Source: Algoriphagus sp.
GTDB taxonomy: Bacteria > Bacteroidota > Bacteroidia > Cytophagales > Cyclobacteriaceae
Assembly: GCA_018336015.1 (NCBI GenBank)
Contig: JAGXQZ010000041.1
Span: 1-58,718 of the forward strand
Length of the DNA: 58,718 bases
Direction: 5' to 3'
Shown: one piece after another, positions 24,699 to 32,040 of the stretch
How positions within the stretch are numbered: position 1 is the first letter of the stretch
Layout: each line of letters starts with the position of its first letter
Notes under the pieces: generated by a model
The model's input: only the letters and a program-made list of their open reading frames with translations
Told to the model about the DNA's origin: nothing
Databases searched by the model: none
Program-made: the position numbers and the translations under genes

Positions 24699-26762
24699 AT
24701 GGAAAGGCATAACCACGATCATCAAAAGCATCACCATCATGAGCATGGTAGCGAGAATAGAAAGTCCCAATCATCAGAGCATCAAACCAACAACAAATCA
24801 GACCATCAGAATGGACACCATGACCACCATGCCATGATGATCGAAGATTTCAAAAAGCGTTTTTGGGTTTCATTGGTGCTCACAGTTCCAATCCTTGCAT
24901 TATCTCACATGATCCAGCAATTACTGGGGTTTGAGCTTACCTTTTTCGGTGATCAGTACGTTCTTTTTGGGCTTTCCACCATAGTCTTCTTTTATGGGGG
25001 CTGGCCTTTTCTCAAAGGACTTTGGGACGAGCTGAAAGACAAAAACCCCGGCATGATGACCCTGATTGCAGTGGCCATTACCGTGGCTTACGTGTACAGC
25101 TCGGCCGTGGTGTTTGGTTTGGAAGGGATGGACTTTTTCTGGGAGTTGGTCACACTGATTGTCATCATGTTGCTGGGGCATTGGATCGAAATGAAATCTG
25201 TAATGGGAGCATCAAGGGCACTTGAATTGCTGGTGCAAATGATGCCTTCCGAGGCGCATCTGGTACAGGGAGACCAAATCAAGGACATCAAAGTGGATGA
25301 ACTGAAAAAAGAAGACATCATCCTGATAAAAGCCAATGAGAAAATACCTGCGGACGGCACAGTGGTGGATGGAGAAAGCCACCTGGACGAAAGCATGCTC
25401 ACCGGTGAGAGCAAGCCGGTGAAAAAATCCAAAGGCGACCAGGTCATTGGCGGATCGGTTAATGGCAGCCAGTCCATCAAAGTAAAAGTATCTAAAACCG
25501 GGAAAGAAAGCTACCTCAACAAAGTGATCACGCTGGTTGAAGAAGCTCAGAAAGCTAAATCGAAAACTCAAAACCTGGCCAATGTTGCCGCCAGATGGCT
25601 CACTTTCATCGCCATTGGTGCGGGTACTATTACGTTGTTTACCTGGATCAGCTTGGGTAAGCCTTTAGATTTTGCATTGGAACGAATGGTGACCGTCATG
25701 GTTATATCCTGTCCACATGCGTTGGGTTTGGCCATACCGCTGGTTGTAGCCATTTCCACTGCTGTTTCAGCAGGAAAAGGCTTGCTGATCCGTAACCGTA
25801 CTGCTTTTGAAAATGCCCGGAAGATTACCGCAATGGTGTTTGACAAAACAGGTACGTTGACCGAAGGCAAATTTGGTGTTTCACGATATGGGAGCCTTTC
25901 GGATGACATGGAGAAAAAAGAGCTATTGTCCTTTGCCGCTTCACTGGAGCAGCAATCGGAGCACCCAATTGCACAAGGCATTGTGAAAGCAGCGAAAGAG
26001 GCAGGCCTGGCATTGAAAAAGGTAGAAAATTTTGAATCACTTACGGCCAAGGGCATTCAAGGCAAGATCGAAGGAAAAAATTTGAAAGTAGTCAGCCCTG
26101 GCTACCTGAAAGAAAACGACATAAATATCCCCGATCAGGCAGGATCTGATGAGGCAGAAACCATCGTGTATGTGCTGCAAGAGAATCTATTGATAGGCTT
26201 CATAGCCTTGTCCGACCAAATCAGGGAGGAAAGCCCTAAAGCAATCGAAACGCTTCGGGAAAAAGGCATGAAGCTCTATATGGCTACCGGGGACAATGAG
26301 AAAACCGCCAAGGCAGTCAGTGAAAAACTCGGGCTAGATGGCTACTACAGTGAGGTACTGCCCCATCAAAAAGTGGAAATTATCAAGAAACTCCAAAAAG
26401 AAGGCCACTTTGTAGCCATGACGGGTGATGGTGTGAATGACGCCCCTGCACTGGCACAGGCTAATGTGGGTATTGCAGTAGGTTCCGGTACTGATGTGGC
26501 TGCCGAGACAGCCGACATCATATTGGTCAACAGCAACCCAAAGGACATTGCCAATCTGGTACTATTTGGCAGAGCCACCTACAACAAGATGATCCAGAAC
26601 CTCGCTTGGGCGACAGGCTATAACGCCATCGCATTGCCACTGGCCACAGGCTTCATTTCAGGCCTGGTGATCAGTCCTGCTATAGGCGCAGTATTCATGA
26701 GCCTGAGTACGGTCATAGTGGCCATTAATGCGCAATTGCTGAAAAGGAAGATGAAAAGCTGA
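24699..26762 (+). CDS. copB: Copper-translocating P1B-type ATPase, CPH type (CopB)
   Basis: The 687-residue ATPase carries ISCPHALGLAIP (C338-P339-H340), the CPH motif of the P1B-3 (CopB) group linked to Cu and Ag. Other marks are TGES in the actuator domain, DKTGT (D382) and GDGVNDAP. There is no HMA domain; the first 50 residues are instead a His-rich tail (HNHDHQKHHHHEHG and DHQNGHHDHHAMM). This complements the CPC ATPase at 9371, which serves Zn/Cd/Pb. It is the last gene of the island and is followed by a terminator. Confidence 0.93.
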   Translation: MERHNHDHQKHHHHEHGSENRKSQSSEHQTNNKSDHQNGHHDHHAMMIEDFKKRFWVSLVLTVPILALSHMIQQLLGFELTFFGDQYVLFGLSTIVFFYGGWPFLKGLWDELKDKNPGMMTLIAVAITVAYVYSSAVVFGLEGMDFFWELVTLIVIMLLGHWIEMKSVMGASRALELLVQMMPSEAHLVQGDQIKDIKVDELKKEDIILIKANEKIPADGTVVDGESHLDESMLTGESKPVKKSKGDQVIGGSVNGSQSIKVKVSKTGKESYLNKVITLVEEAQKAKSKTQNLANVAARWLTFIAIGAGTITLFTWISLGKPLDFALERMVTVMVISCPHALGLAIPLVVAISTAVSAGKGLLIRNRTAFENARKITAMVFDKTGTLTEGKFGVSRYGSLSDDMEKKELLSFAASLEQQSEHPIAQGIVKAAKEAGLALKKVENFESLTAKGIQGKIEGKNLKVVSPGYLKENDINIPDQAGSDEAETIVYVLQENLLIGFIALSDQIREESPKAIETLREKGMKLYMATGDNEKTAKAVSEKLGLDGYYSEVLPHQKVEIIKKLQKEGHFVAMTGDGVNDAPALAQANVGIAVGSGTDVAAETADIILVNSNPKDIANLVLFGRATYNKMIQNLAWATGYNAIALPLATGFISGLVISPAIGAVFMSLSTVIVAINAQLLKRKMKS

Positions 26763-26769
26763 GAGCATA

Positions 26770-26796
26770 TCCCCTTCTGCTGTGGAAGGGGATTTT
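26770..26796 (+). terminator. Rho-independent terminator after copB
   Basis: TCCCCTTC-7 nt-GAAGGGGA followed by TTTT: an 8-bp perfect stem starting 8 bp after the copB stop codon. Confidence 0.75.
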
Positions 26797-27237
26797 ACTG
26801 AAATACTATGCGAAATAAGAAACTTTCTATCATTCAAATTTGGAAGAGTGATTATTAGAATATGGAAAATTATTAGATAAGCTGGTAAATGAATATGTAG
26901 AGAAGTGGCTAAAAATCATTTTGCTAGGCAATTTTTGATTTGCTAAAAGCAAAAGACTCGATAAAAAATGGCTTTTCTCGTACACCACGTACGCCTCGCA
27001 CACTTCGTACCGTACGAATTGTTCGAGGATCGGAATTTGAAAAGATTAAATCGAATTTCCGATTTGACCTATCCCAGGATTTGATCAGTTGTAGGTGGGG
27101 TGTTTTTAATTCCTTGAAGACTTTTCAAAAAAATAGCTGGTCAATTCTTTGGAAGATACATCGGAACGGTACTTAGAAGTATCAATTCAAAAATCAGATA
27201 GATTCGCTACTAAATTCGCTACTAAATTCAAAAAATA
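26797..27237. other. Gene-free island end with short repeats
   Basis: No gene is supported. An open frame at 26,940-27,176 is produced largely by a repeat and has no protein-like features. Two repeats are visible: four copies of CGTAC between 26,979 and 27,015, and a tandem duplication of the 12-mer ATTCGCTACTAA at 27,202-27,225, 56 bp from the tRNA-Ser 3' end. The tandem 12-mers could be arm-type binding sites of a lost integrase. That is inference. Confidence 0.45.
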
Positions 27238-27272
27238 AACCCTAACTCTCAATATTTCAGATAGTTAGGGTT
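27231..27272 (-). terminator. Terminator of the tRNA-Ser gene
   Basis: AACCCTAACT (27,238-27,247) and AGTTAGGGTT (27,263-27,272) form a 10-bp perfect stem. Read on the minus strand it is followed by TTATTTTTTG, as expected for a factor-independent terminator 9 bp after the tRNA. Confidence 0.7.
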
Positions 27273-27280
27273 TTGTCTTG

Positions 27281-27365
27281 CAGAGGAGGAGGGATTCGAA
27301 CCCCCGGTACCTCTCGGTACAACGGTTTTCAAGACCGCCGCGATCGACCACTCTGCCACTCCTCT
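27281..27365 (-). tRNA. tRNA-Ser (anticodon TGA)
   Basis: The 85-nt class II tRNA has a 7-bp acceptor stem AGAGGAG/CTCCTCT, D arm, anticodon stem around CTTGAAA with TGA at 27,331-27,329, a long variable arm (GTACC-GAGAG-GTAC type) and the T arm GGTTCGAATCC. The discriminator is G and CCA is not encoded. The 3' end faces the metal island. Confidence 0.96.
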
Positions 27366-27467
27366 GTGCGTGTGATTTTTTCGATCAGGTGTGCAAAAGT
27401 ATATGCTTTCCCCTTTTTTGACAAGAGCCACGTGATTTTTTCTTCTAAGTGCCTGATTTTTCTGGTA

Positions 27468-28442
27468 TTAATTTACATCGGATTCCATAGTCAGTACTTT
27501 TCTACGCCTTTCCCGCTCCTTTTGCTTTTCCTCCGCAAGATCAAAACTCACATTGACTTCAAAGCAGACCAATACTATGATCGAGGTCAGGTAAAGCCAT
27601 AGCATCAGCGCGATCACTGTCCCGATGGAGCCATAAAGCTTGTTGTAACTGGCGAAGTTTTCGAGGTAAAAAATAAATCCATAAAACGCCAAGGTGATCA
27701 GCAGTCCTGCCAATTGGGCACCAGTGGAGAAAAAATGCCACTTGTCGTGAATCGCGGGTGCAAATCGAAAGATAAAGGCTGAGGTGATATAAAAGACCGT
27801 GAGCAGGATGAGGAACTTCAGCGTATTGAACAAAAAGATCATAAAGCTGCTGTTGAACAGATGCAGCTCGTCCAGTCTGCCGATAAATAGGCTGCCAAAA
27901 ATCATTACCGTGCTTGCTGCAATGATCGTCAATACCAAGGCCACTACAATGGAAATGGCAATTAATCGAGTGACAAAAAATCCACGGTTTTCCTTCGTCT
28001 TGTAGACAGAATTAAACGATGCCATCATGGAAACTACCCCCTGTGTCGAGGCAAATAGTGCAAAGAAAAATCCAAACGAAAGCAAACTTTGTCTCGGCTT
28101 GGATACAATGTCCATGAGTGTGGTTTCGATATTTTGGTAAATGTCCTCGGGCATGATGCTTTGGACAAAAGACAGGATGTTTTCGGTGGTAACTACCGGA
28201 AATAGGTCCTGCATGTAAGGCACTAGGTTGAGCAAAAAGAGCAAAAGCGGAAAAAGAGCGATGGTGTAGCTGAAAGCCATGGATCCCGCCCGCTCGTTGA
28301 TGTCATCTTTTTTGAGCTGCTGGATAAAAATCCGACTTACATCATACAGGTTTTTTTCAGGGCTCCCAAAATGGATTCTTTTCAGATGCCTGGCTTTTAG
28401 CTGTATCCTGATTCTCCATTTGAAGATTTTCTCCTTGACCAC
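27468..28442 (-). CDS. YihY/BrkB-family membrane protein
   Basis: The 324-residue protein belongs to the YihY (formerly RNase BN/BrkB) family. It has about six membrane helices, the N-terminal INERAGSMAFSYTIALFPLLLFLLN (in two parts) and the PRQSLLSFGFFFALFASTQGV region of the family. Function is not settled, and older claims of RNase activity were withdrawn. A soluble C-terminal tail rich in Glu and Arg ends the chain. The start is GTG; no better ATG exists upstream in frame. It follows the thioesterase gene by 13 bp and probably belongs to the mltG operon. Confidence 0.88.
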   Translation of the reverse strand: MVKEKIFKWRIRIQLKARHLKRIHFGSPEKNLYDVSRIFIQQLKKDDINERAGSMAFSYTIALFPLLLFLLNLVPYMQDLFPVVTTENILSFVQSIMPEDIYQNIETTLMDIVSKPRQSLLSFGFFFALFASTQGVVSMMASFNSVYKTKENRGFFVTRLIAISIVVALVLTIIAASTVMIFGSLFIGRLDELHLFNSSFMIFLFNTLKFLILLTVFYITSAFIFRFAPAIHDKWHFFSTGAQLAGLLITLAFYGFIFYLENFASYNKLYGSIGTVIALMLWLYLTSIIVLVCFEVNVSFDLAEEKQKERERRRKVLTMESDVN

Positions 28443-28455
28443 GTCAGATTGGTGT

Positions 28456-28863
28456 TTAGTTAAAAAATGGTTTTAATAAAGCTAGCAAATTTCCCGGTGG
28501 TCGGGTGGGGGTGTGGGAGTCTTTTTTCAAAAATGCCAAGGTGGTCCAACCTTCCGTAATTACTTCCCCTGATTCATTCATGACTTGATATTCAAAAAGT
28601 ATTCTGACTCCCGGGAGTTCAGGGATGAGGGTTTTGATGGTAAGCAGTTCATCGTATTTTCCCGGCTTTAGGTAGCGAAAGTGGCTTTCCAAAACAGGCA
28701 TCATTACGCCATTTTCCTCCATTTCCCGATAAGAAAATCCCGCCGAACGCATCGCTTCCACCCGTGCTACCTCAAAATACATGGCATAGTTGCCATAATA
28801 GACGTAGCCCATTTGGTCTGTTTCAGCATAGCGAACTCGAATTTGGGTTTCGGCTTGAAACAT
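28456..28863 (-). CDS. Acyl-CoA thioesterase, 4-hydroxybenzoyl-CoA thioesterase (hotdog) family
   Basis: The 135-residue hotdog-fold protein has VRYAETDQMGYVYYGNYAMYFE near its N-terminus (quoted in part: D16 is the catalytic Asp of the YbgC/4HBT type), the long hotdog helix VARVEAMRSAGFS and ending strands TEGWTTLAFL. It probably hydrolyses short acyl-CoA esters. A longer open frame begins at 29,004, but it runs through mltG in another frame, so the ATG one base after the mltG stop is the right start. Tight spacing indicates co-transcription with mltG. Confidence 0.87.
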   Translation of the reverse strand: MFQAETQIRVRYAETDQMGYVYYGNYAMYFEVARVEAMRSAGFSYREMEENGVMMPVLESHFRYLKPGKYDELLTIKTLIPELPGVRILFEYQVMNESGEVITEGWTTLAFLKKDSHTPTRPPGNLLALLKPFFN

Positions 28864-28864
28864 A

Positions 28865-29908
28865 TCAGAAAATTTTGGCAGCATTGAGTGCGCGTTGGTA
28901 CCTGCGCGCGTTGTTGATGTGCTCGTTGTAGGTGACAGCAAAGGTATGGTAACCCGAGAAATCCTCCTTAGCACAGAAATACATGTACTTGTGCTGCTCG
29001 GCATTCAGTACGGCATCGAGGGAGTTGATGTCAGGCAAGTTGATCGGACCTGGAGGAAGTCCGGCGTATTTGTAGGTATTGTAAGGGCTGTCTATGGCCA
29101 TATGAACTCCCGTAAGTCGCTTGATGGTAAAATCTCCTGCTGCAAATACCAACGTAGGGTCAGCTTGGAGAGGCATGCCAATGCGAAGTCTGTTAAGGTA
29201 AACACCGGCGATTTTTGGTCTTTCATCAGCTTTTTGGCTTTCTGCCTGTACGATGGAAGCCAGTGTGCTGACTTCTTTTTGGCTTAGACCCATAGCCTGT
29301 GCTTTCTTCTTTCGCTCCTCTGTCCAAAAGGTTACATATTCCTTGTGCATCCGGTCAAAGAGCTCCTCCGCACTGGTGTTCCACCAGAATTCGTAAGTGT
29401 TTGGGATGAACATGCTCATGACCGTCTCTTCTTCAAAATCAAACTTGCGGATATACACAGAATCCTGAATCAACTCCAAAAATTGTTCTTTGGTCACCTC
29501 TAGGTTGGTAGTGATTTTTTCGGCTAAATCTGTTTTGGTCCGAACGTTATTGAAAGTCACTCTTACGGGCGTCTGTCTCCCTGATCGCAGCATGCGTACC
29601 AGCTGCAGGTTGTTCATTTTGGGATCAATCTTGTACAATCCTGGCTTTACGGCTTCTTGATAGCCCAATATTTTGGAAACGAAGCCAAAACTCAAGGCAT
29701 CATTTATGACTTTTTCATTGTAGAGCTGGTCCACCACATTTTTATAGACCGAGTTGGTGGGGATTTTCAATGTATATGGCTGGTCAGATTCCACCAGGGT
29801 GTTGGGACTGAAAAAGACCTGATAGAAGTAAAAGGTCATTGAAATGGCCAGAACAGAGATCGCGATCAGCAGAACCAGCGTGAATTTTTTGCGCTTTTCG
29901 AGTTGCAT
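28865..29908 (-). CDS. mltG: Endolytic murein transglycosylase MltG (YceG)
   Basis: The protein has 347 residues: one N-terminal membrane helix (about 9-32), a LysM-like subdomain, then the YceG catalytic domain with STLASIVQAESQ (catalytic Glu about 223), AGVYLNRLRIGMPLQADPT and SPYNTYKYAGLPPGPI. It cleaves nascent glycan strands in the periplasm and sets their length. ATG at 29,908 is preferred over an in-frame TTG three codons upstream. It is the first gene of a three-gene minus-strand operon with the thioesterase and YihY genes. Confidence 0.93.
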   Translation of the reverse strand: MQLEKRKKFTLVLLIAISVLAISMTFYFYQVFFSPNTLVESDQPYTLKIPTNSVYKNVVDQLYNEKVINDALSFGFVSKILGYQEAVKPGLYKIDPKMNNLQLVRMLRSGRQTPVRVTFNNVRTKTDLAEKITTNLEVTKEQFLELIQDSVYIRKFDFEEETVMSMFIPNTYEFWWNTSAEELFDRMHKEYVTFWTEERKKKAQAMGLSQKEVSTLASIVQAESQKADERPKIAGVYLNRLRIGMPLQADPTLVFAAGDFTIKRLTGVHMAIDSPYNTYKYAGLPPGPINLPDINSLDAVLNAEQHKYMYFCAKEDFSGYHTFAVTYNEHINNARRYQRALNAAKIF

Positions 29909-29931
29909 AGAGGGCAAAAATAGGAAATTAA

Positions 29932-30008
29932 TGGAGATCGGAGATAAAGGGGGATGGGAGATAAATGGAGTTAGGAGATAAATGGAAATAGGAAATAAAT
30001 AGAAATAA
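29932..30008. repeat. Degenerate tandem repeat, period about 17-18
   Basis: Three to four imperfect copies of GGAGATAAATGGA(A/G)(A/T)TA follow one another between mltG and mutT, the divergent start region of both operons. It could affect the spacing of the two promoters. It has no coding potential. Confidence 0.5.
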
Positions 30009-30096
30009 GTCTCTTACTTTCCGGGACCTGCCCATCCACTTTCATCGAGCGAGAGCGTCTTCTGTTTCCTTATTTCAATGAGCGAAGCGAGTTATA

Positions 30097-30130
30097 TTTC
30101 CACCGTTTTTCCGCCGCATTTCTATTTTTG
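30097..30130 (+). promoter_or_regulatory. Putative promoter of mutT
   Basis: TATTTTTG (30,123-30,130) fits the -7 consensus TAnnTTTG exactly, and TTTC (30,097-30,100), 22 bases upstream, is one mismatch from TTTG. A start near 30,137 rules out the in-frame TTG at 30,128 and supports ATG 30,161. Confidence 0.45.
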
Positions 30131-30160
30131 CGGGTAAGTTTTATTCCAGCTGTCAAGTTT

Positions 30161-30562
30161 ATGAAAATCATCCCCGTCACCTGTGCCATTATCCTTCAGG
30201 ACGGAAAAGTCCTTTTGGCACAGCGGTCTGAATCTATGGATTTGCCAGGTAAATGGGAGTTTCCGGGGGGCAAGTTGGAGGAAGGTGAAGACCCCGAAAG
30301 CTGTTTGATCAGGGAAATCAAGGAGGAGTTGGCGATTGACATTCGAGTGACAGCCACCTTGACTCCTATTGAATTTGACTACCCGACCAAAACCATTCGT
30401 TTACTCCCATTTGTTGCGCAGTGGATCGGGGGAAAGATCGACTTGGCTGAGCATGCTCAATACGGCTGGTATGACCAAAATCAGCTTTTTTCTTTGGATT
30501 TAGCCCCTGCAGATCTTCCGATTTTGCATGAATTGACAGAAAAATGGGTTAACCTTGTATGA
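30161..30562 (+). CDS. mutT: NUDIX hydrolase, MutT-like (8-oxo-dGTP diphosphatase)
   Basis: This 133-residue protein carries a full Nudix box, GGKLEEGEDPESCLIREIKEEL (in parts: GGKLEEGE and REIKEEL), preceded by LPGKWEFPG, the typical MutT nucleotide-binding segment. It probably cleaves 8-oxo-dGTP to the monophosphate and prevents A:T to C:G changes. Length fits MutT (about 130). The start at ATG 30,161 agrees with the MutT N-terminus (KIIPVTCAIILQDGKVLLAQR begins there) and with the promoter. It precedes tsaC by 18 bp. Confidence 0.9.
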   Translation: MKIIPVTCAIILQDGKVLLAQRSESMDLPGKWEFPGGKLEEGEDPESCLIREIKEELAIDIRVTATLTPIEFDYPTKTIRLLPFVAQWIGGKIDLAEHAQYGWYDQNQLFSLDLAPADLPILHELTEKWVNLV

Positions 30563-30580
30563 CCAAATGAAAGGGAAGCC

Positions 30581-31207
30581 ATGGCTGAATTTATCAGATT
30601 GTACGAGGAAAATCCCGATCCGCGAAGAGTGCGGCAGATCGTGGAAGTGCTCAGAAATGGGGGAGTAATTATCTATCCCACGGATACGGTTTATGGGATG
30701 GGCTGCGACATTACCAACCAAAAAGCCGTGGAGAAAATCTGCCGAATCAAAGGCATCAATCCCAAAAAGCACAATTTTTCGTTTGTGTGCGCAGACCTGA
30801 GTAATATCTCTCAATATACTCGAATCATCTCCAAGCCGGTTTTCAAAATGATGAAAAAAGGTCTGCCAGGTCCGTTCACTTTTATTTTAGAGGCTAGTTC
30901 GCAGGTCCCTAAGATTCTTCATAGCAATAAAAAAACGGTCGGCATCCGGGTGCCTAATCATGGCATTCCGAGGGCGATTGTGGAAGAGCTAGGTCAACCC
31001 ATTCTATCCACTTCCATCCGGGATGAGGATGAAATCATCGAATACAGCACCGATCCGGAATTGATTTTCGACAAATACCAAAACCTGGTCGATGTCGTGA
31101 TCGATGGAGGCTACGGATCCAATATGCCTTCTACTATTTTGGATTGCACGGGAGATGAAGTAGTAGTAGTCCGTGAAGGATTGGGGCAGTTGGAGGAGAT
31201 TCTTTGA
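30581..31207 (+). CDS. tsaC: L-threonylcarbamoyladenylate synthase (TsaC/Sua5/YrdC)
   Basis: This 208-residue YrdC-domain protein makes threonylcarbamoyl-AMP from threonine, bicarbonate and ATP, the first step of the t6A tRNA modification. Marks are GGVIIYPTDTVYGMGCDI, KRIKGIN-type loop (CRIKGINPKKHNFSFVC), LPGPFTFIL and VGIRVPNHGIP. It lacks the Sua5 C-terminal domain. The partner TsaD is encoded at 55,230. It probably shares a transcript with mutT. Confidence 0.93.
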   Translation: MAEFIRLYEENPDPRRVRQIVEVLRNGGVIIYPTDTVYGMGCDITNQKAVEKICRIKGINPKKHNFSFVCADLSNISQYTRIISKPVFKMMKKGLPGPFTFILEASSQVPKILHSNKKTVGIRVPNHGIPRAIVEELGQPILSTSIRDEDEIIEYSTDPELIFDKYQNLVDVVIDGGYGSNMPSTILDCTGDEVVVVREGLGQLEEIL

Positions 31208-31230
31208 ATGATGCTAGAAGCTAGATTTAA

Positions 31231-31312
31231 CTTCGATATTCTTCATTCGGTGTTCAATATTCGAAATTTTTGAATTTCGAACATTGAATAAAGAACATTG
31301 ACCATTGACCGA
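31231..31312. repeat. AT-rich palindromic intergenic repeat
   Basis: TTCGAAATT-TTTG-AATTTCGAA (31,260-31,281) is the core of a larger imperfect inverted repeat, with TTCATTCGGTGTTCAATA on one side and CATTGAATAAAGAACATTG on the other. Elements of this wording recur between genes in many Bacteroidota. Here it separates tsaC from the wbqC-like gene. Confidence 0.45.
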
Positions 31313-31335
31313 AAAACCCTGAACCCCACTTTCCC

Positions 31336-31959
31336 TTGACTCGCGTAGCCATCGACCTACATTACCTTCCTAGCTTGGAATTTTTCACTGCCATTGATGG
31401 TGCAGAGGAGCTTTTGCTTTTCCCCCAAGATCTCTATCAGCGACAGTCATTCCTCAATCGTACCCGCATTCTTTTGGCAAACAAGGTAGAGACATTAAGT
31501 ATTCCAATTCAGGGAAGGCGGCCTAGAATCCCAATGCGTGAGGTTAAAATCGATTATGGGCAAAAGTGGCAGGCTATTCACCTACGTGGGATTCAAAGCG
31601 CCTATGGAAAAGCACCCTTTTTCGAATACTTTTTTCCCTATTTCCAACCAATATTGGAGCGGCAGCATTCAAATCTGTGGGACCTGAATCTTCAACTTCT
31701 GACAATCTGTCTCAAATTGCTCCGCCGACCTGTCAAGATCACTGTCTTGGAAAATAAAGAAACCATCGGTGAAATAGTTGATTTAAGAGGCCAAATAGTG
31801 CCCAAAGGCGCTTTTTACAATAGAAGTTACTATCAGGCCACCCCATATCCTCAGCTTTTTGGCTTAGACTTTGAACCGAACCTCAGCATATTGGATTTGT
31901 TGTTTTGTGTAGGCCCTGAGGCAGAAAAGGTTCTGAAACAATCCCTAAAAAAACCATGA
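31336..31959 (+). CDS. WbqC-family protein
   Basis: The 207 residues match the WbqC-like family: IDLHYLPSLEFFTAI at the N-terminus, YQRQSFLNRTRIL, the LSIPIQG strand, IDYGQKWQAIHLRGIQSAYGKAPFFEYF and the C-terminal FNRSYYQATPYPQLFG-type segment (here FYNRSYYQATPYPQLFG). WbqC is linked to polysaccharide gene clusters in other bacteria, with no proven activity. No glycan cluster is nearby. The start is taken as TTG at 31,336 because no ATG or GTG precedes the conserved region. A hairpin follows the stop. Confidence 0.83.
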   Translation: MTRVAIDLHYLPSLEFFTAIDGAEELLLFPQDLYQRQSFLNRTRILLANKVETLSIPIQGRRPRIPMREVKIDYGQKWQAIHLRGIQSAYGKAPFFEYFFPYFQPILERQHSNLWDLNLQLLTICLKLLRRPVKITVLENKETIGEIVDLRGQIVPKGAFYNRSYYQATPYPQLFGLDFEPNLSILDLLFCVGPEAEKVLKQSLKKP

Positions 31960-31985
31960 ACAATCGTTAAAAGGATTGTGTTTTT
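31960..31985 (+). terminator. Terminator after the WbqC-like gene
   Basis: ACAATC-8 nt-GATTGT followed by GTTTTT, starting directly at the stop codon region. The stem is six base pairs and A/T-rich, so strength is uncertain. Confidence 0.5.
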
Positions 31986-32040
31986 AAAACAAATTCGGTA
32001 ACATACGTACAGATTTATTAGATAATCAGAAAGGAATTAA

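Noticed and set aside
26940..27176. 78-codon frame with Arg/Thr/Pro repeats
   Set aside because: It is generated by the CGTAC repeat cluster and lies between the copB terminator and the tRNA.
27249..27431. Open frames across the tRNA-Ser gene on both strands
   Set aside because: They are shadows of the tRNA sequence and its flanks.
28864..29004. Extended N-terminus of the thioesterase (47 extra residues)
   Set aside because: It is Ser/Thr-rich, runs through mltG in another frame, and the hotdog domain begins at the ATG next to the mltG stop.
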